A stretch of 64,000 bases of DNA from Tabrizicola thermarum (GCF_003574395.1 NZ_QMJY01000013.1:248001-312000); one strand, 5' to 3'. Positions 9,613-21,508 are shown, counted from the stretch's first letter. The notes: a model not told the origin generated them from the sequence alone. Program-made: numbers and translations.

Positions 9613-9671
9613 TTTGCGGACGCCCCGGGGGGTTTCACACCCCCCGGACCCCCCGTGGGATATTTGCGGAC
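9613..9671. repeat. GC-rich hairpin element flanked by TTTGCGGAC direct repeats
   Basis: Two copies of TTTGCGGAC (9613-9621 and 9663-9671) enclose a perfect 8-bp hairpin, CCGGGGGG (9625-9632) with CCCCCCGG (9640-9647), then GACCCCCCGTGGGATA. It fills the gap between argJ and mutT. The shape and the CCCCCGGACCCCC/GGATATTTG text look like intergenic elements common in Rhodobacteraceae genomes; that resemblance is from memory and was not searched. Confidence 0.55.
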
Positions 9672-9679
9672 AGATGAAA

Positions 9680-11059
9680 TCAGGAGCGGTAGTCGGCGTT
9701 GATCTCGATGTAGCGCGCGGTGAGATCGCAGGTCCAGACCGTGCGTCGGCCCTTGCCGAGGCCGAGATCGACGGCAAAGACCAGTTCCTGGCCTTGCATG
9801 TAAGCAGCGCCGTCCTCTTCCCGGTAATCGGGGTTCCGCCAGCCGTCGCGGGCGACGAGGATGTCGCCGAAGCGGATGGTCAGACGGTCGCGGTCGGCCT
9901 GGGCGCCCGACTTGCCCACGGCGGCGACGATCCGGCCCCAGTTCGGGTCCTGTCCGGCCACGGCGGTCTTGACGAGGGGCGAGTTGGCGATGGCGAAGGC
10001 GACCTTCGTGGCATCCTCATCCGAGGCCGCGCCGGTGACGCGCACCTCGACCAGCTTGGTCGCGCCCTCGCCATCGCGCACCACTTGCAACGCAAGGTCG
10101 CGCATCACGCCATGGAGCGCGGTCTCGAAGGCCTTCAGCGTCGGGCCTTTCAGGTCCGCCGCGGGGGACTGCCCGGTGGCGGCGATCAGCAGCGTGTCGG
10201 AGGTCGAGGTGTCGCTGTCCACCGTGATCGAGTTGAAGGTCGCATCCACATGGCGCGACAGCATCTTCTGGAGCTGGTTCGCCCCGATCTTCGCATCGGT
10301 GAAGATGTAGACCAGCATCGTCGCCATGTCGGGCGCGATCATGCCCGAGCCCTTGGCGATGCCGGAAATGTGGATCATGCCGCCGTCGCCCTGCACCGTG
10401 GCGGCGGCGCCTTTCGGGAAGGTGTCGGTGGTCATGATCGCCCGGGCGGCCATTTCGACCGCGTCCTCGGTCAGCCCGGCCACCAGGTCGGGCACTCTGG
10501 CGGTGATCTTCTGATACGGCAGCGGCTCGCCGATCACCCCGGTCGAGGAGGAGAAGACGCGGCTGGGCGGGATCCCCAGCGCCTCGGCCACGGCGCCGGT
10601 GACGGCGGCGACGGCCTCGTCGCCCGCCTTGCCGGTGAAGGCGTTGGAATTGCCCGAGTTCACGATGATCGCAGCCCCCGCATCGGCGGGCACCTTCATC
10701 GCCAGTTTCGCCTGACAGTCACGCACGCAGCCCGAGCGGGTCGAGGACCGGGTGAAGACCCCGGCGATGGTCGTGCCGGGCGCGAGGCGGACCAGCATCA
10801 CGTCCTTGCGGTTCTGGTAGCGCACCCCGGCCTCGACCGCTGCGAACTCGGCCCCCTTGATGGCGGGGAGCGCGGGGAAGCTGGCGGGGGCCAGGGGCGA
10901 GACCGGCTTCATCGCCTTTCTCGCCGCCGCCACCGCATCGCCCACGGCCTCTTGCACCGCATCGGCCACCGGACCGGCGGCGGCGGTCAGGCTGTCCTTC
11001 AGCTTGCGGACCTTCTTCTTCAGCGCCTTCGCTTCGGCCTTCCAGTCGGTCTTTGCCAT
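9680..11059 (-). CDS. argJ: Bifunctional ornithine/glutamate N-acetyltransferase ArgJ with N-terminal extension
   Basis: 459 residues. From residue about 49 (MKPVSPLAPASFPALPAIKG) the protein is ordinary ArgJ. The self-cleavage region contains GSGMIAPDMATML, where Thr of ATML becomes the nucleophile of the beta chain. HVDATFNSITVDSDTSTSDT and the C-terminal ARYIEINADYRS also fit. ArgJ transfers acetyl groups from acetylornithine to glutamate in the cyclic arginine pathway. The first 48 residues are an extra Ala/Lys-rich helix (KAEAKALKKKVRKLKDSL) not needed for ArgJ. A start at Met49 would give the canonical length, but the frame and composition make the extension look coding. The prsA-like gene lies 22 bases upstream on the same strand. 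Confidence 0.95.
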   Translation of the reverse strand: MAKTDWKAEAKALKKKVRKLKDSLTAAAGPVADAVQEAVGDAVAAARKAMKPVSPLAPASFPALPAIKGAEFAAVEAGVRYQNRKDVMLVRLAPGTTIAGVFTRSSTRSGCVRDCQAKLAMKVPADAGAAIIVNSGNSNAFTGKAGDEAVAAVTGAVAEALGIPPSRVFSSSTGVIGEPLPYQKITARVPDLVAGLTEDAVEMAARAIMTTDTFPKGAAATVQGDGGMIHISGIAKGSGMIAPDMATMLVYIFTDAKIGANQLQKMLSRHVDATFNSITVDSDTSTSDTLLIAATGQSPAADLKGPTLKAFETALHGVMRDLALQVVRDGEGATKLVEVRVTGAASDEDATKVAFAIANSPLVKTAVAGQDPNWGRIVAAVGKSGAQADRDRLTIRFGDILVARDGWRNPDYREEDGAAYMQGQELVFAVDLGLGKGRRTVWTCDLTARYIEINADYRS

Positions 11060-11081
11060 GTCCGTCCCCCGGTTCCGCGTG

Positions 11082-11924
11082 TCAGTCGATCAGCTCCGCT
11101 TTCTTCAGAAGCGCGGGATCCAGTGCCTCGCCTTCGCGAGTGACGGTTGCGCCCTTGGTCAGTTCCTCGACCCTGGCACTGATCGCCTTGTTTTCCACCT
11201 CGGCGGCCAGTTCATCCCGCATCTGGTCCAGCGTCGGCTTTTCGGCAACGCGGGTTTCCTTGACCAGGATCAGGTGCCAGCCGAATTCGCTTTGCACCGG
11301 ACCCGTGACTTCGCCGACCTTGGCGGCAACGACCGCATCCTCGAACGGCTTGACCATCATGCCAAGACCGAACCAGCCCAGGTTGCCGCCATTGGCACCC
11401 GAGCCGGTATCGGTGGACTTGGCCTTGGCCAGTTCGGCGAAATCGGCGCCGGCATCGAGTTCGGCCTTGATCGCCTTGGCCTCTTCCTCGGTTTCCACAA
11501 GGATATGGGCCGCATTGTATTCGGTCTGCGGCTTGGCGTCCTTGAAGCGGGCGTCATAGGCCGCTTGCAGGGCAGCGTCGGTCACCGCCTCCTTGACGAT
11601 GCCGTCGATCGCGATGCCCGAGACGAGGCCGCGCCGGTCGTTCTCGATCGTGGCCTTGGCGCGGGGGGTGAGGTCCTTGACCGACTGGGCCAGGACTTCC
11701 TGCTGGATCAGCTGTTCGTAGATGCCCTTGAACAGCACATCGTCGGGCAGTTGCTGGTATTCGGGCGGCAGGGATTCACGCAGCGCGATCATGTGGCCGA
11801 GCGTGATCTTCGTGCCGTTCACCGTGGCGACCACGGTGTCGGCGGTTTCGCCTTCGGCAAGGGCGGGGCCTGCAAGCGCGGCCGTCAGCGCCAGAACCGG
11901 CCAGAAGCCTGAACGTTTCGTCAT
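11082..11924 (-). CDS. Periplasmic parvulin-type peptidyl-prolyl isomerase (PrsA/SurA-like)
   Basis: 280 residues. Signal peptide MTKRSGFWPVLALTAALAG ends near PALA. A SurA-N-like helical region (about 25-130) is followed by one PpiC/parvulin domain (about 140-235) with AAHILVETEEEAKAI, GGNLGWFGLGMMVKPFEDA and FGWHLILV. It would assist folding of exported proteins in the periplasm. Two in-frame ATGs are possible. AGGAG abuts the upstream one (11933) with no spacing, but lies 9 bases before the one at 11924, so I use 11924. It is divergent from secA over 187 bases, which places an export chaperone beside the export motor. argJ follows 22 bases downstream. Confidence 0.9.
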   Translation of the reverse strand: MTKRSGFWPVLALTAALAGPALAEGETADTVVATVNGTKITLGHMIALRESLPPEYQQLPDDVLFKGIYEQLIQQEVLAQSVKDLTPRAKATIENDRRGLVSGIAIDGIVKEAVTDAALQAAYDARFKDAKPQTEYNAAHILVETEEEAKAIKAELDAGADFAELAKAKSTDTGSGANGGNLGWFGLGMMVKPFEDAVVAAKVGEVTGPVQSEFGWHLILVKETRVAEKPTLDQMRDELAAEVENKAISARVEELTKGATVTREGEALDPALLKKAELID

Positions 11925-11962
11925 TTTCACCATCTCCTGATCCGGGCGACGGGCCGCCCAAG

Positions 11963-11990
11963 TTGACTATCCCGGCCTTCCCCCTTACAT
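11963..11990 (+). promoter_or_regulatory. Weak candidate secA promoter
   Basis: TTGACT (11963-11968) is a strong -35 (five of six), followed after 16 bases by TTACAT (11985-11990), a poor -10 (three of six). No better pair was seen in the secA/prsA-like divergent region. Predicted leader to the secA ATG is about 115 bases, room for SecA-type translational control, but no specific structure was identified. Confidence 0.3.
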
Positions 11991-12111
11991 CGCGACAGTC
12001 GCGTGGAGCGGGGCCGACCGGTCATGCTCTGGCCCTTCTAGGGAAGGTGTCGGGGCCGGGCAAGCCCAAGGGACACACGATGCTGTCAGAAGCCGCCCCT
12101 CGGGAGATGAA

Positions 12112-14856
<2,745 letters not shown>

Positions 14857-14882
14857 CCGGTAACGGATCGGCCAAGACTCAG

Positions 14883-14920
14883 GCGCCGCGTCGATGGACG
14901 CGGCGCTTCTGTGTCTTTTT
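14883..14920 (+). terminator. Intrinsic terminator after secA
   Basis: GCGCCGCGTC (14883-14892) and GACGCGGCGC (14897-14906) form a perfect 10-bp stem with a GATG loop. A T-rich tail ending in TTTTT (14916-14920) follows. The structure starts 26 bases after the secA stop. Confidence 0.88.
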
Positions 14921-15015
14921 CCAAGCAGATCCTTAGCCTACCCCATTAATGCCATTTCTCCGCCCCGATTGACCTCTAGGCGTAAACGGTGCGATTCTCG
15001 TGCCGGGGCACTGCC

Positions 15016-15930
15016 ATGCTTTGGGGTAAAAAGGTTCTGCGGATAACCGCCGCTGTCGCGGTCGCTTTTGCGGCGGCGCACACGGCCGAGACCCAGAAGG
15101 GGCACTCTGCCCCGCCATCCCTGGTGGTTGCCGCAACCGAACGCGCCGACGCGGGCGCCTCGACCGTTGTCTTGGCGGGCGCGGAAGCGGTGCCGCGATC
15201 CGCCTCTCTGACCGGACCATCGGCAAGCAGGCTGGGCGAGCTTGTCAGCATCACTCCGGTTGCCGGGACAACGGCAGCCTCGGGCGCGGAGCATTGCCGC
15301 CCGCAGATGGACCTGTCGGCGGCCTCGGGTGCGATGATCCTGTTGTCGATGAGTGCGCCGTGCAATCGGAACGAACGGATCATTATCCGCCATTCCGGCC
15401 TGTCCTTTACCGCCCGGACCGAGCCGAACGGCAGCCTCCGGGTTCTGCTTCCGGCGCTGAAGCCCGAAGCGATGGTGGCGGTCTACCTCGCGGACGCGCA
15501 TCTGGTTCTGGGGAAGGTCGAGGTCCCCGAGGCGGCGTCCTATGCGCGTTATGCGGTGTCCTGGGAATGGCCGGCCGAGCTGGAACTGCGGGCCAGTGAC
15601 GGCGACAGGCTTCTGGTGGGCACGCCCGCATCCCTGGGCGCGCAGGCACAGCGGATCATCTCGCTGGGCACGAAGGATGTGCAGGCTCCGGTGATGGCGC
15701 ATGTCTATTCGGTCCCGGGCAGCGACCTGGGATCGGCCGACCTGACCGGAGAGTTGCGGATCACTCCGGCCTCTTGCGGCAGGACCCTGCGGCTGGACAC
15801 GGTCTATGCCGCCGGGGGCGAGGTTTCGATGCGGGAACAGGAGGTCGCCGTTCCGCTGTGCGGCACGGCGGGCGACATTCTGCTGTTGAAGAATCTTGGC
15901 GCAGACCTGAAACTCTCTGCCCCGAAGTAA
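15016..15930 (+). CDS. Exported protein of unknown function
   Basis: 304 residues from the ATG at 15016; a GTG at 14989 would add nine residues, but GGGG lies 7 bases before the ATG and the signal peptide (MLWGKKVLRITAAVAVAFAAA) begins there. After cleavage the protein is beta-rich with four cysteines, around residues 93, 117, 248 and 278, which could form two disulfides in the periplasm. I recognise no catalytic motif. The next gene, an exported PstS/OmpA fusion, begins 18 bases after the stop on the same strand, so the two are probably co-expressed in the envelope. Position after secA is conserved in some Rhodobacterales, where such proteins are sometimes labelled translocase without evidence. 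Confidence 0.75.
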   Translation: MLWGKKVLRITAAVAVAFAAAHTAETQKGHSAPPSLVVAATERADAGASTVVLAGAEAVPRSASLTGPSASRLGELVSITPVAGTTAASGAEHCRPQMDLSAASGAMILLSMSAPCNRNERIIIRHSGLSFTARTEPNGSLRVLLPALKPEAMVAVYLADAHLVLGKVEVPEAASYARYAVSWEWPAELELRASDGDRLLVGTPASLGAQAQRIISLGTKDVQAPVMAHVYSVPGSDLGSADLTGELRITPASCGRTLRLDTVYAAGGEVSMREQEVAVPLCGTAGDILLLKNLGADLKLSAPK

Positions 15931-15948
15931 GGTGCGGATTGGCAGTCG

Positions 15949-17475
15949 ATGGGTGTGAAGGCAGGGCTGGCGGCGCTGTGCGTTGCGGCGTTCGTGAGTG
16001 TCCCTGCTGCCGCGCAGGATGTGACCCTGGTCGCCCGCGAAGGCGGCATCGTGCTGACGGGGACGTTGCAGGGCTATGACGGCGAATTCTACCGGATCGA
16101 CACCAGCTATGGCCTGCTGACCGTCGATGGTCAGGGCGTGATCTGCGAGGGTCCGGCCTGCCCGGAACTGGTCGCGCCCAAGGCGGTGATCCGGGTGGTG
16201 GGCGCGCCGGATGCGGCGGCGCTGGTGCCCGCGCTGGTGCAGGCCTTTGCCGGGTCGCGTGGCCTGATCCACGAAGCCGCCCAGGGCGAGACCTATGCCG
16301 CGCGCATCCTTGACCCCACCACGCGCAAGGTCCTGGCCGAGGTCTCGTTCACGCCGATGGGCCCCGAGGCTGCAACGGCTGCGGTCCTGTCCGGGGCGGC
16401 AGAGCTGAAGCTGTCCTTCCGCGCGGAACCGGGGCTTGGTGCGCATTCCGTGGCGATGGAGGGGATGGTGGTGCTGGTCGCGCCGGACAACCCGACGCCG
16501 GAAATCTCGACCGTCGATCTGGCCCGGGTGCTGGCGGGAGAGGTCGAGAACTGGGCCGAGATCGGCGGGCCGGACATGCCGCTGGTCGTCCATGCGCTGT
16601 CGCCGGACACCGACCTGCAAAAGGCCCTGGCCGACCGGCTGGGCCAGACAGCGGCGGCGGATGTGGTGCATCCCGACCTGGCCAGCCTGGCCGAGGCGGT
16701 GGCCAGGGACCCCTGGGCCATCGCGCTGAGCGGGCGGTCGGCCATCGTTCCCGCGCGCAGATTGCCGCTGACCGACAGCTGCGGCTTTCCGCTGTTGCCG
16801 ACGACGCTGGCGATCAAGGCGGGGGATTACCCGCTGGCGCTGCCGGTGTCGCTCTTGTCGGCCAAGCGCCGCCTGCCCTTGCTGGCGCGCGAGTTCATCG
16901 GTTTCCTGCGCAGTCCGGCTTCGGGCGAGGCGGTGGCGGCGGCGGGGTTCATCGACCGCTCGGTGACGCGCCAGCCGATGACGGCAGACGGGCTGCGGCT
17001 GATCAACGCGATCCAGGGCGCGGGCGAGGATGTGACGCTGGAGGACCTGAAACGGCTGGCGGGGATCATGGACGGGGCCGACCGGCTGTCCTTCACCTTC
17101 CGGTTCGAGGATGGCTCGTCCACGCTGGATGCGGTGTCGCAGGACAGTCTGGCCGACCTCGCGCAGCTGATCGCGGCGGGGCAGTTCCGCAACCAGAAGC
17201 TGGTGCTTGCCGGGTTCTCGGACGGGTCGGGCGCGGCCGAGGCCAACCTGGCGCTGTCGGTGGAACGCGCGGCCAAGGTGGCGCAGGAACTGGCGGTCAT
17301 CGCCCCCGACCTGTCGCCCGCGCAGATGCCGGTGGTCGAGGGCTTTGGCGAGGCCTTGCCGATGGCCTGCGACGAAACCGCCATCGGCCGCCAGCTGAAC
17401 CGCCGGGTCGAGCTGTGGGTGGTGCCGGACTTTGCGCCGCCCGGGACCCCGCCCCTTGTCGCGCCCACGCCTTAG
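15949..17475 (+). CDS. Exported fusion of a PstS-like substrate-binding domain and an OmpA-type peptidoglycan-binding domain
   Basis: 508 residues. Signal peptide MGVKAGLAALCVAAFVSVPAAAQ; a short beta domain with two cysteines (CEGPAC) at about 25-75; a phosphate-binding-protein-like region at about 80-330 (LVQAFAGSRGLIHEA, VALVAPDNPTPEISTVDLARVL-like hinge, IALSGRSAIVPA). An OmpA C-terminal domain at about 385-500 shows the pattern G-x-S-D-x-x-G-x5-N-x2-L-S-x2-R-A and the closing NRRVELWV. The OmpA domain should bind peptidoglycan and tether the ligand-binding part in the periplasm. Ligand unknown; the PstS-like part lacks an obvious phosphate loop. The gene ends in the same four bases as the converging mtlK stop. 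Confidence 0.82.
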   Translation: MGVKAGLAALCVAAFVSVPAAAQDVTLVAREGGIVLTGTLQGYDGEFYRIDTSYGLLTVDGQGVICEGPACPELVAPKAVIRVVGAPDAAALVPALVQAFAGSRGLIHEAAQGETYAARILDPTTRKVLAEVSFTPMGPEAATAAVLSGAAELKLSFRAEPGLGAHSVAMEGMVVLVAPDNPTPEISTVDLARVLAGEVENWAEIGGPDMPLVVHALSPDTDLQKALADRLGQTAAADVVHPDLASLAEAVARDPWAIALSGRSAIVPARRLPLTDSCGFPLLPTTLAIKAGDYPLALPVSLLSAKRRLPLLAREFIGFLRSPASGEAVAAAGFIDRSVTRQPMTADGLRLINAIQGAGEDVTLEDLKRLAGIMDGADRLSFTFRFEDGSSTLDAVSQDSLADLAQLIAAGQFRNQKLVLAGFSDGSGAAEANLALSVERAAKVAQELAVIAPDLSPAQMPVVEGFGEALPMACDETAIGRQLNRRVELWVVPDFAPPGTPPLVAPTP

Positions 17476-18896
17476 GCCAGGTAGTCGGCCAGAGTCTGTC
17501 GGGTGCCAACAGCCCAGAGCCGGTTCAGCTGCCGCTCGAAGGCCGCGGCAAACCGGGCGTCCTGCCCCAGATCGCCATAGACCGCCGTCATCTCCAGCCA
17601 GGCCGCCGGACGCGCCTTTGCGGCCTTCGACCGGGCGACCAGCGCGTCCCAGTCGGGATCGTTCGGCGGGATCGGCGTGCCGCTGTCGGTTTCGCCGTAA
17701 CAGTAGCGGCACCACATCGCGCTGACCAAGGCCAGCCCCTCGACCGACCCGCCCGCCGCGAGCGCGTCACGGATCGAGGGGACGATGAACTTCGGCTGAC
17801 GGTTGGACCCGTCCAGGCAGAGGCGGCGTTCGGTGTCGGCGACCTCCGGGTTGCTGAACCGTTCCACGATCAGGCGGTAGTAGTCGCCGAGGTTGGTGTC
17901 CGGGACGGGCGGGATGTAGGGGATGATCTCGTTCACCTCGACCTTGTCCAGAAGGCCCCGGATCAGCGGGTTCGCCATCGCCTCGTGGACATATTCGATG
18001 TCCATCAGGCCCCCCGGATAGGCGATGGTCGCATGGCCGCCGTTCAGGATGCGGATCTTCATCAGCTCGAAATTGTGGACATGCGGGGTGAGGGTTACGC
18101 CGACCTTCTCCCACGCCGGGCGGCCGGCGGGGAAGTTGTCCTCCAGCACCCATTGCCGGAACGGCTCGCAGGTGACGGGCGCGGGGTCGTCGGCCAGCCC
18201 GAAGGCCGCCGCCATCGCCCTTTCGCGCGGGCCGGTGGCCGGGGTGATCCGGTCCACCATGCCGTTCGGGAAGGCGACGTTCGACGCGATCCAGTCGGCG
18301 AAGGCGGGATCGGACAGCCGCGCAAGGCCCGTCACCGCGTCGCGCGTCACATGGCCGTTGCCGGGAAGGTTGTCGCAACTCATCACCGTGAACGGCATCA
18401 CTCCCGCCGCCTTGCGCGCCTTCAGGGCCGCGATGATCGCGCCGAAGGCCGTGCGGTGCGGGTTGGCGGCATCCGCGACGATCTCGGGGTTGGTCGGGTC
18501 GAAGGCGCCGGTTGCCGGGTTGATGAAATAGCCGCCCTCGGTGACGGTCAGGCTGACGATGCGGATCCCGGGGCGGGACATGGCCGCGATGAGCGCCGCG
18601 TTGTCGGGTTCCACCGGCAGGAAGTCGATCATCGCCCCCACCCGCCGCGCGGATTTGCCCCTGGGATCCAGCTCGATCACCGTGGACAGGCAATCCTGCG
18701 CCTTCAGCGCCTCGCGCATCCGCGCATCGCCCTCGCGCACCCCGGCGCCCAGGATCGCCCAGTCGTGGTTCAGACCCTTGTTGAACAGGTCGTCCAGATA
18801 GACGGCCATATGCGCCCGGTGAAAGTTTCCGAGGCCGATATGGACGATCCCCGGGGTCAGCTTCGAACGGTCGTAGGCGGGAAGTTGCACGGTCAT
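17472..18896 (-). CDS. mtlK: Mannitol 2-dehydrogenase family polyol dehydrogenase
   Basis: 474 residues, typical of long-chain mannitol/fructuronate dehydrogenases. The N-terminal Rossmann motif appears as GIVHIGLGNFHRAH (about 15-28). TVMSCDNLPGNG and the catalytic pattern K-x4-N-x2-H (Lys280, Asn285, His288) identify the family. It oxidises D-mannitol (and commonly D-arabinitol) to the 2-keto sugar with NAD. It is the last gene of the smo operon, 3 bases after smoS. In the R. sphaeroides operon the same order smoS-mtlK is known; fructokinase and xylulokinase genes that accompany it there are not in this window. The stop overlaps that of the converging gene by four bases. Confidence 0.93.
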   Translation of the reverse strand: MTVQLPAYDRSKLTPGIVHIGLGNFHRAHMAVYLDDLFNKGLNHDWAILGAGVREGDARMREALKAQDCLSTVIELDPRGKSARRVGAMIDFLPVEPDNAALIAAMSRPGIRIVSLTVTEGGYFINPATGAFDPTNPEIVADAANPHRTAFGAIIAALKARKAAGVMPFTVMSCDNLPGNGHVTRDAVTGLARLSDPAFADWIASNVAFPNGMVDRITPATGPRERAMAAAFGLADDPAPVTCEPFRQWVLEDNFPAGRPAWEKVGVTLTPHVHNFELMKIRILNGGHATIAYPGGLMDIEYVHEAMANPLIRGLLDKVEVNEIIPYIPPVPDTNLGDYYRLIVERFSNPEVADTERRLCLDGSNRQPKFIVPSIRDALAAGGSVEGLALVSAMWCRYCYGETDSGTPIPPNDPDWDALVARSKAAKARPAAWLEMTAVYGDLGQDARFAAAFERQLNRLWAVGTRQTLADYLA

Positions 18897-18899
18897 CGG

Positions 18900-19664
18900 T
18901 CAGCTCATCCAGTTGCCGCCATCGACGTTCAGCGTCTGGGCGACGATGTAATCGGCCTCGGCCGAGGCGAGGAAAACGGCCGCGCCCGTCATGTCCTCGG
19001 GGCGGCCCATGCGCCCGTAGGGCACCGCCGCGCCCACCTCGCGCTTCTTCTGGCCGAGGGGCTTGTTCTCGTATTTGGCAAACAGCGCATCGACCTGATC
19101 CCACATCGGCGTGTCCACCACGCCCGGCGCGATGCCGTTCACGTTGATCCCGTGCCTGATGAGGTCGAGGCCGGCGGATTGCGTCAGGCTGATGACCGCA
19201 GCCTTCGAGGCGCAATAGACCGCCACCAGCGCCTCACCGCGCCGCCCGGCCTGCGACGCCATGTTGATGATCTTGCCGCCGCGACCTTGCGCAATCATCA
19301 GCCGGGCCACCGCCTGCAAGGGAAACAGGGTCCCCGCGACGTTCACGGCGAAGATGCGGTCATAGCTTTCGCGTGTGATCTCCACGATGGGGGCGAGGTC
19401 GAACACGGCGGCGTTGTTGAGAAGGATGTCGATGCCCCCGCCCCAATCCGCCGCCGCCTTTACGCCCGCGTCGATCGAGGCCTGATCGGTCACGTCCATC
19501 GTGAGGCCGATGGTGCGGTCGCCCAGCCGCGCCGCCGCCTCTTGCGCGCCGGTCAGGTCGGCAATCGCCACCTTTGCGCCTTCGCGCAGATAGGCCTCGA
19601 CGAAGGCCAGTCCGATGCCCCGCGCGCCCCCGGTGATGAGGGCGGTCTTGCCTGCAAGTCTCAT
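18900..19664 (-). CDS. smoS: Sorbitol (L-iditol 2-) dehydrogenase, short-chain family
   Basis: 254 residues. Short-chain dehydrogenase motifs are intact: TGGARGIG (11-18) for NAD binding, NNAA (83-86), and catalytic Ser137, Tyr150, Lys154 (YCASK). The sequence text ([50 protein letters not shown]) closely matches the structurally studied R. sphaeroides sorbitol dehydrogenase as I recall it. It oxidises sorbitol to fructose, and galactitol and L-iditol are known side substrates of the family. Its start overlaps the smoK stop (ATGA), so synthesis is coupled to the transporter ATPase. Confidence 0.95.
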   Translation of the reverse strand: MRLAGKTALITGGARGIGLAFVEAYLREGAKVAIADLTGAQEAAARLGDRTIGLTMDVTDQASIDAGVKAAADWGGGIDILLNNAAVFDLAPIVEITRESYDRIFAVNVAGTLFPLQAVARLMIAQGRGGKIINMASQAGRRGEALVAVYCASKAAVISLTQSAGLDLIRHGINVNGIAPGVVDTPMWDQVDALFAKYENKPLGQKKREVGAAVPYGRMGRPEDMTGAAVFLASAEADYIVAQTLNVDGGNWMS

Positions 19665-20650
19665 AGTGCCAGTCCATTCTTGTCAAAGCGGTGGATCTTT
19701 CCGGCCGGGGCCAGCCGGATGCGGTCGCCGTGGCGGGCGTGAACCTCTCCCGGCGCGCGGACGGTCAGAGGGCCGATGCCCTCGACCGCGACCTTCAGGA
19801 AGCTGTCCGAGCCGAGGTGTTCCGACAGGCCGACGACCCCCTCCCACGGGCCCTCGCCCACGGCGATATGCTCGGGCCGGATGCCGATGGTGTGGGCGTC
19901 GTGCTTCGCGGCCTCGGCGCCTTCGATGAAATTCATGCGCGGCGAGCCGATGAAGCCCGCGACGAAGAGGTTCTTCGGGTGGTTGTAAAGCTCCAGCGGC
20001 GCGCCGACCTGTTCGATGCGGCCGGCGTTCAGGACGACGATCTTGTCGGCCATGGTCATGGCTTCGACCTGGTCGTGGGTGACGTAGATCATCGTGGTTT
20101 TCAGGCTCTGGTGCAGTTCGCTGATCTCCTGCCGCATGCCGACCCGCAGGGCGGCGTCGAGGTTCGACAGCGGTTCGTCGAACAGGAAGGCCGCGGGTTC
20201 GCGCACGATGGCCCGCCCGATGGCGACGCGCTGGCGCTGGCCGCCGGACAGCTGGCCGGGGCGGCGGTCAAGGTAGTTGGTCAGGTTCAGCACCTTGGCG
20301 GCGCGTTCGACGCGGGCGTCCTGTTCGGCCTTGTCCATCCCGGCCATCTTCAGCGGGAAGGCAATGTTCTTGCGCACCGTCATGTGGGGGTAAAGCGCGT
20401 AGGACTGGAACACCATGGCGAGGCCCCGCCTTGCTGGCGGCAGGTTGGTGGCATCCCTGCCGTCGATCTCGATGCTGCCCGAGGTGGTATCCTCCAGCCC
20501 CGCGATCAGCCGCAGGAGCGTGGACTTGCCGCAGCCGGACGGGCCGACGAAGACGACGAATTCTCCGTCCTCGATGGTCAGGTCGATGCCGGGGATGACG
20601 TCCACCTCGCCGAAGGACTTGCGCACCCTGGTCAGTTGGATCTTGCCCAT
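19661..20650 (-). CDS. smoK: Polyol ABC transporter ATP-binding protein (MalK/UgpC type)
   Basis: 329 residues. Walker [10 protein letters not shown] (36-44), signature [14 protein letters not shown], Walker [12 protein letters not shown] and a switch histidine in [11 protein letters not shown]-terminal OB-type (TOBE) domain from about 235 contains [15 protein letters not shown], typical of the MalK subfamily. It powers uptake of sorbitol/mannitol through SmoF and SmoG. It follows smoG by 6 bases and overlaps smoS by four. Confidence 0.96.
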   Translation of the reverse strand: MGKIQLTRVRKSFGEVDVIPGIDLTIEDGEFVVFVGPSGCGKSTLLRLIAGLEDTTSGSIEIDGRDATNLPPARRGLAMVFQSYALYPHMTVRKNIAFPLKMAGMDKAEQDARVERAAKVLNLTNYLDRRPGQLSGGQRQRVAIGRAIVREPAAFLFDEPLSNLDAALRVGMRQEISELHQSLKTTMIYVTHDQVEAMTMADKIVVLNAGRIEQVGAPLELYNHPKNLFVAGFIGSPRMNFIEGAEAAKHDAHTIGIRPEHIAVGEGPWEGVVGLSEHLGSDSFLKVAVEGIGPLTVRAPGEVHARHGDRIRLAPAGKIHRFDKNGLAL

Positions 20651-20656
20651 GTTACC

Positions 20657-21487
20657 TCACTTCACCGCGCCGAAGGTCAGGCCGCGCACGAGTTGCTTCT
20701 GGCTGAACCAGCCAAGGATCAGGATCGGCAGGATGGCCATGGCCGAGGCCGCCGAGAGTTTCGCGTAGAACAGGCCCTGCGGCGCCGAGAAGCTGGCGAT
20801 GAAGGCCGAGAGCGGCGCCGCCCTGGTGGTTGTCAGGACGATGGTCCAGAACGCCTCGTTCCAGGCGAGGATGATGTTCAGGAGCATGGTCGAGGCGATG
20901 CCCGGCAGGGCCATGGGCGTCAGGACATGGATGATCTCGCCCCAGAGGGTGGCCCCGTCCATGCGGGCGGCTTCGAGGATCTCGCCGGGGATTTCCTTGA
21001 AGTATGTGTAGAGCATCCAGATGATGATCGGCAGGTTCATCAGCATCAGGACCAGGACAAGGCCGATCCGGGTGTCCATCAGCCCCAGCCGCTGGAAGAT
21101 GAGATACAGCGGGATCATCACCGCGACGGCGGGCATCATCTTGGTGGACAGCATCCACATCAGGAGGTCCTTCGTTTTCCGCCCCGGCACGAAGGCCATC
21201 GCCCAAGCGGCAGGGATCGCGACGGCCAGACCCAGAACGGTGGATCCCACGGCGATGACAACCGAATTCCAGAAGAACCGGGGATAGTCCGACCGCGCCC
21301 AGACCTCGGCGTAGTTTTCCAGCGTCCAGTCGGCCGACAGGAACTGCGGCGGCATGGCGACGGCCGAGGGTTCGGTCTTGAAGCTGGTCAGGATCATCCA
21401 GAGGACGGGGAAGAAGATGACAAGGGCCACGAACCAGGCGGCGGCGGTGGTCAGCCACATGCGACGGGGGGAATGGGCGCGGGCCAT
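20657..21487 (-). CDS. smoG: Polyol ABC transporter inner-membrane permease
   Basis: 276 residues with six predicted membrane segments, the first near residues 12-32 (WLTTAAAWFVALVIFFPVLW). The EAA loop that docks the ATPase reads EAARMDGATLWGEIIHVLTPMALPG. The ATG at 21487 has AGGA 8 bases upstream; a TTG 15 bases further up lies over the Shine-Dalgarno. It is the MalG-type partner of SmoF. An unusual 206-base gap filled with GC-rich repeats separates it from smoF. Confidence 0.94.
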   Translation of the reverse strand: MARAHSPRRMWLTTAAAWFVALVIFFPVLWMILTSFKTEPSAVAMPPQFLSADWTLENYAEVWARSDYPRFFWNSVVIAVGSTVLGLAVAIPAAWAMAFVPGRKTKDLLMWMLSTKMMPAVAVMIPLYLIFQRLGLMDTRIGLVLVLMLMNLPIIIWMLYTYFKEIPGEILEAARMDGATLWGEIIHVLTPMALPGIASTMLLNIILAWNEAFWTIVLTTTRAAPLSAFIASFSAPQGLFYAKLSAASAMAILPILILGWFSQKQLVRGLTFGAVK

Positions 21488-21508
21488 GTCAGATCCTTTC
21501 AACCCCGT

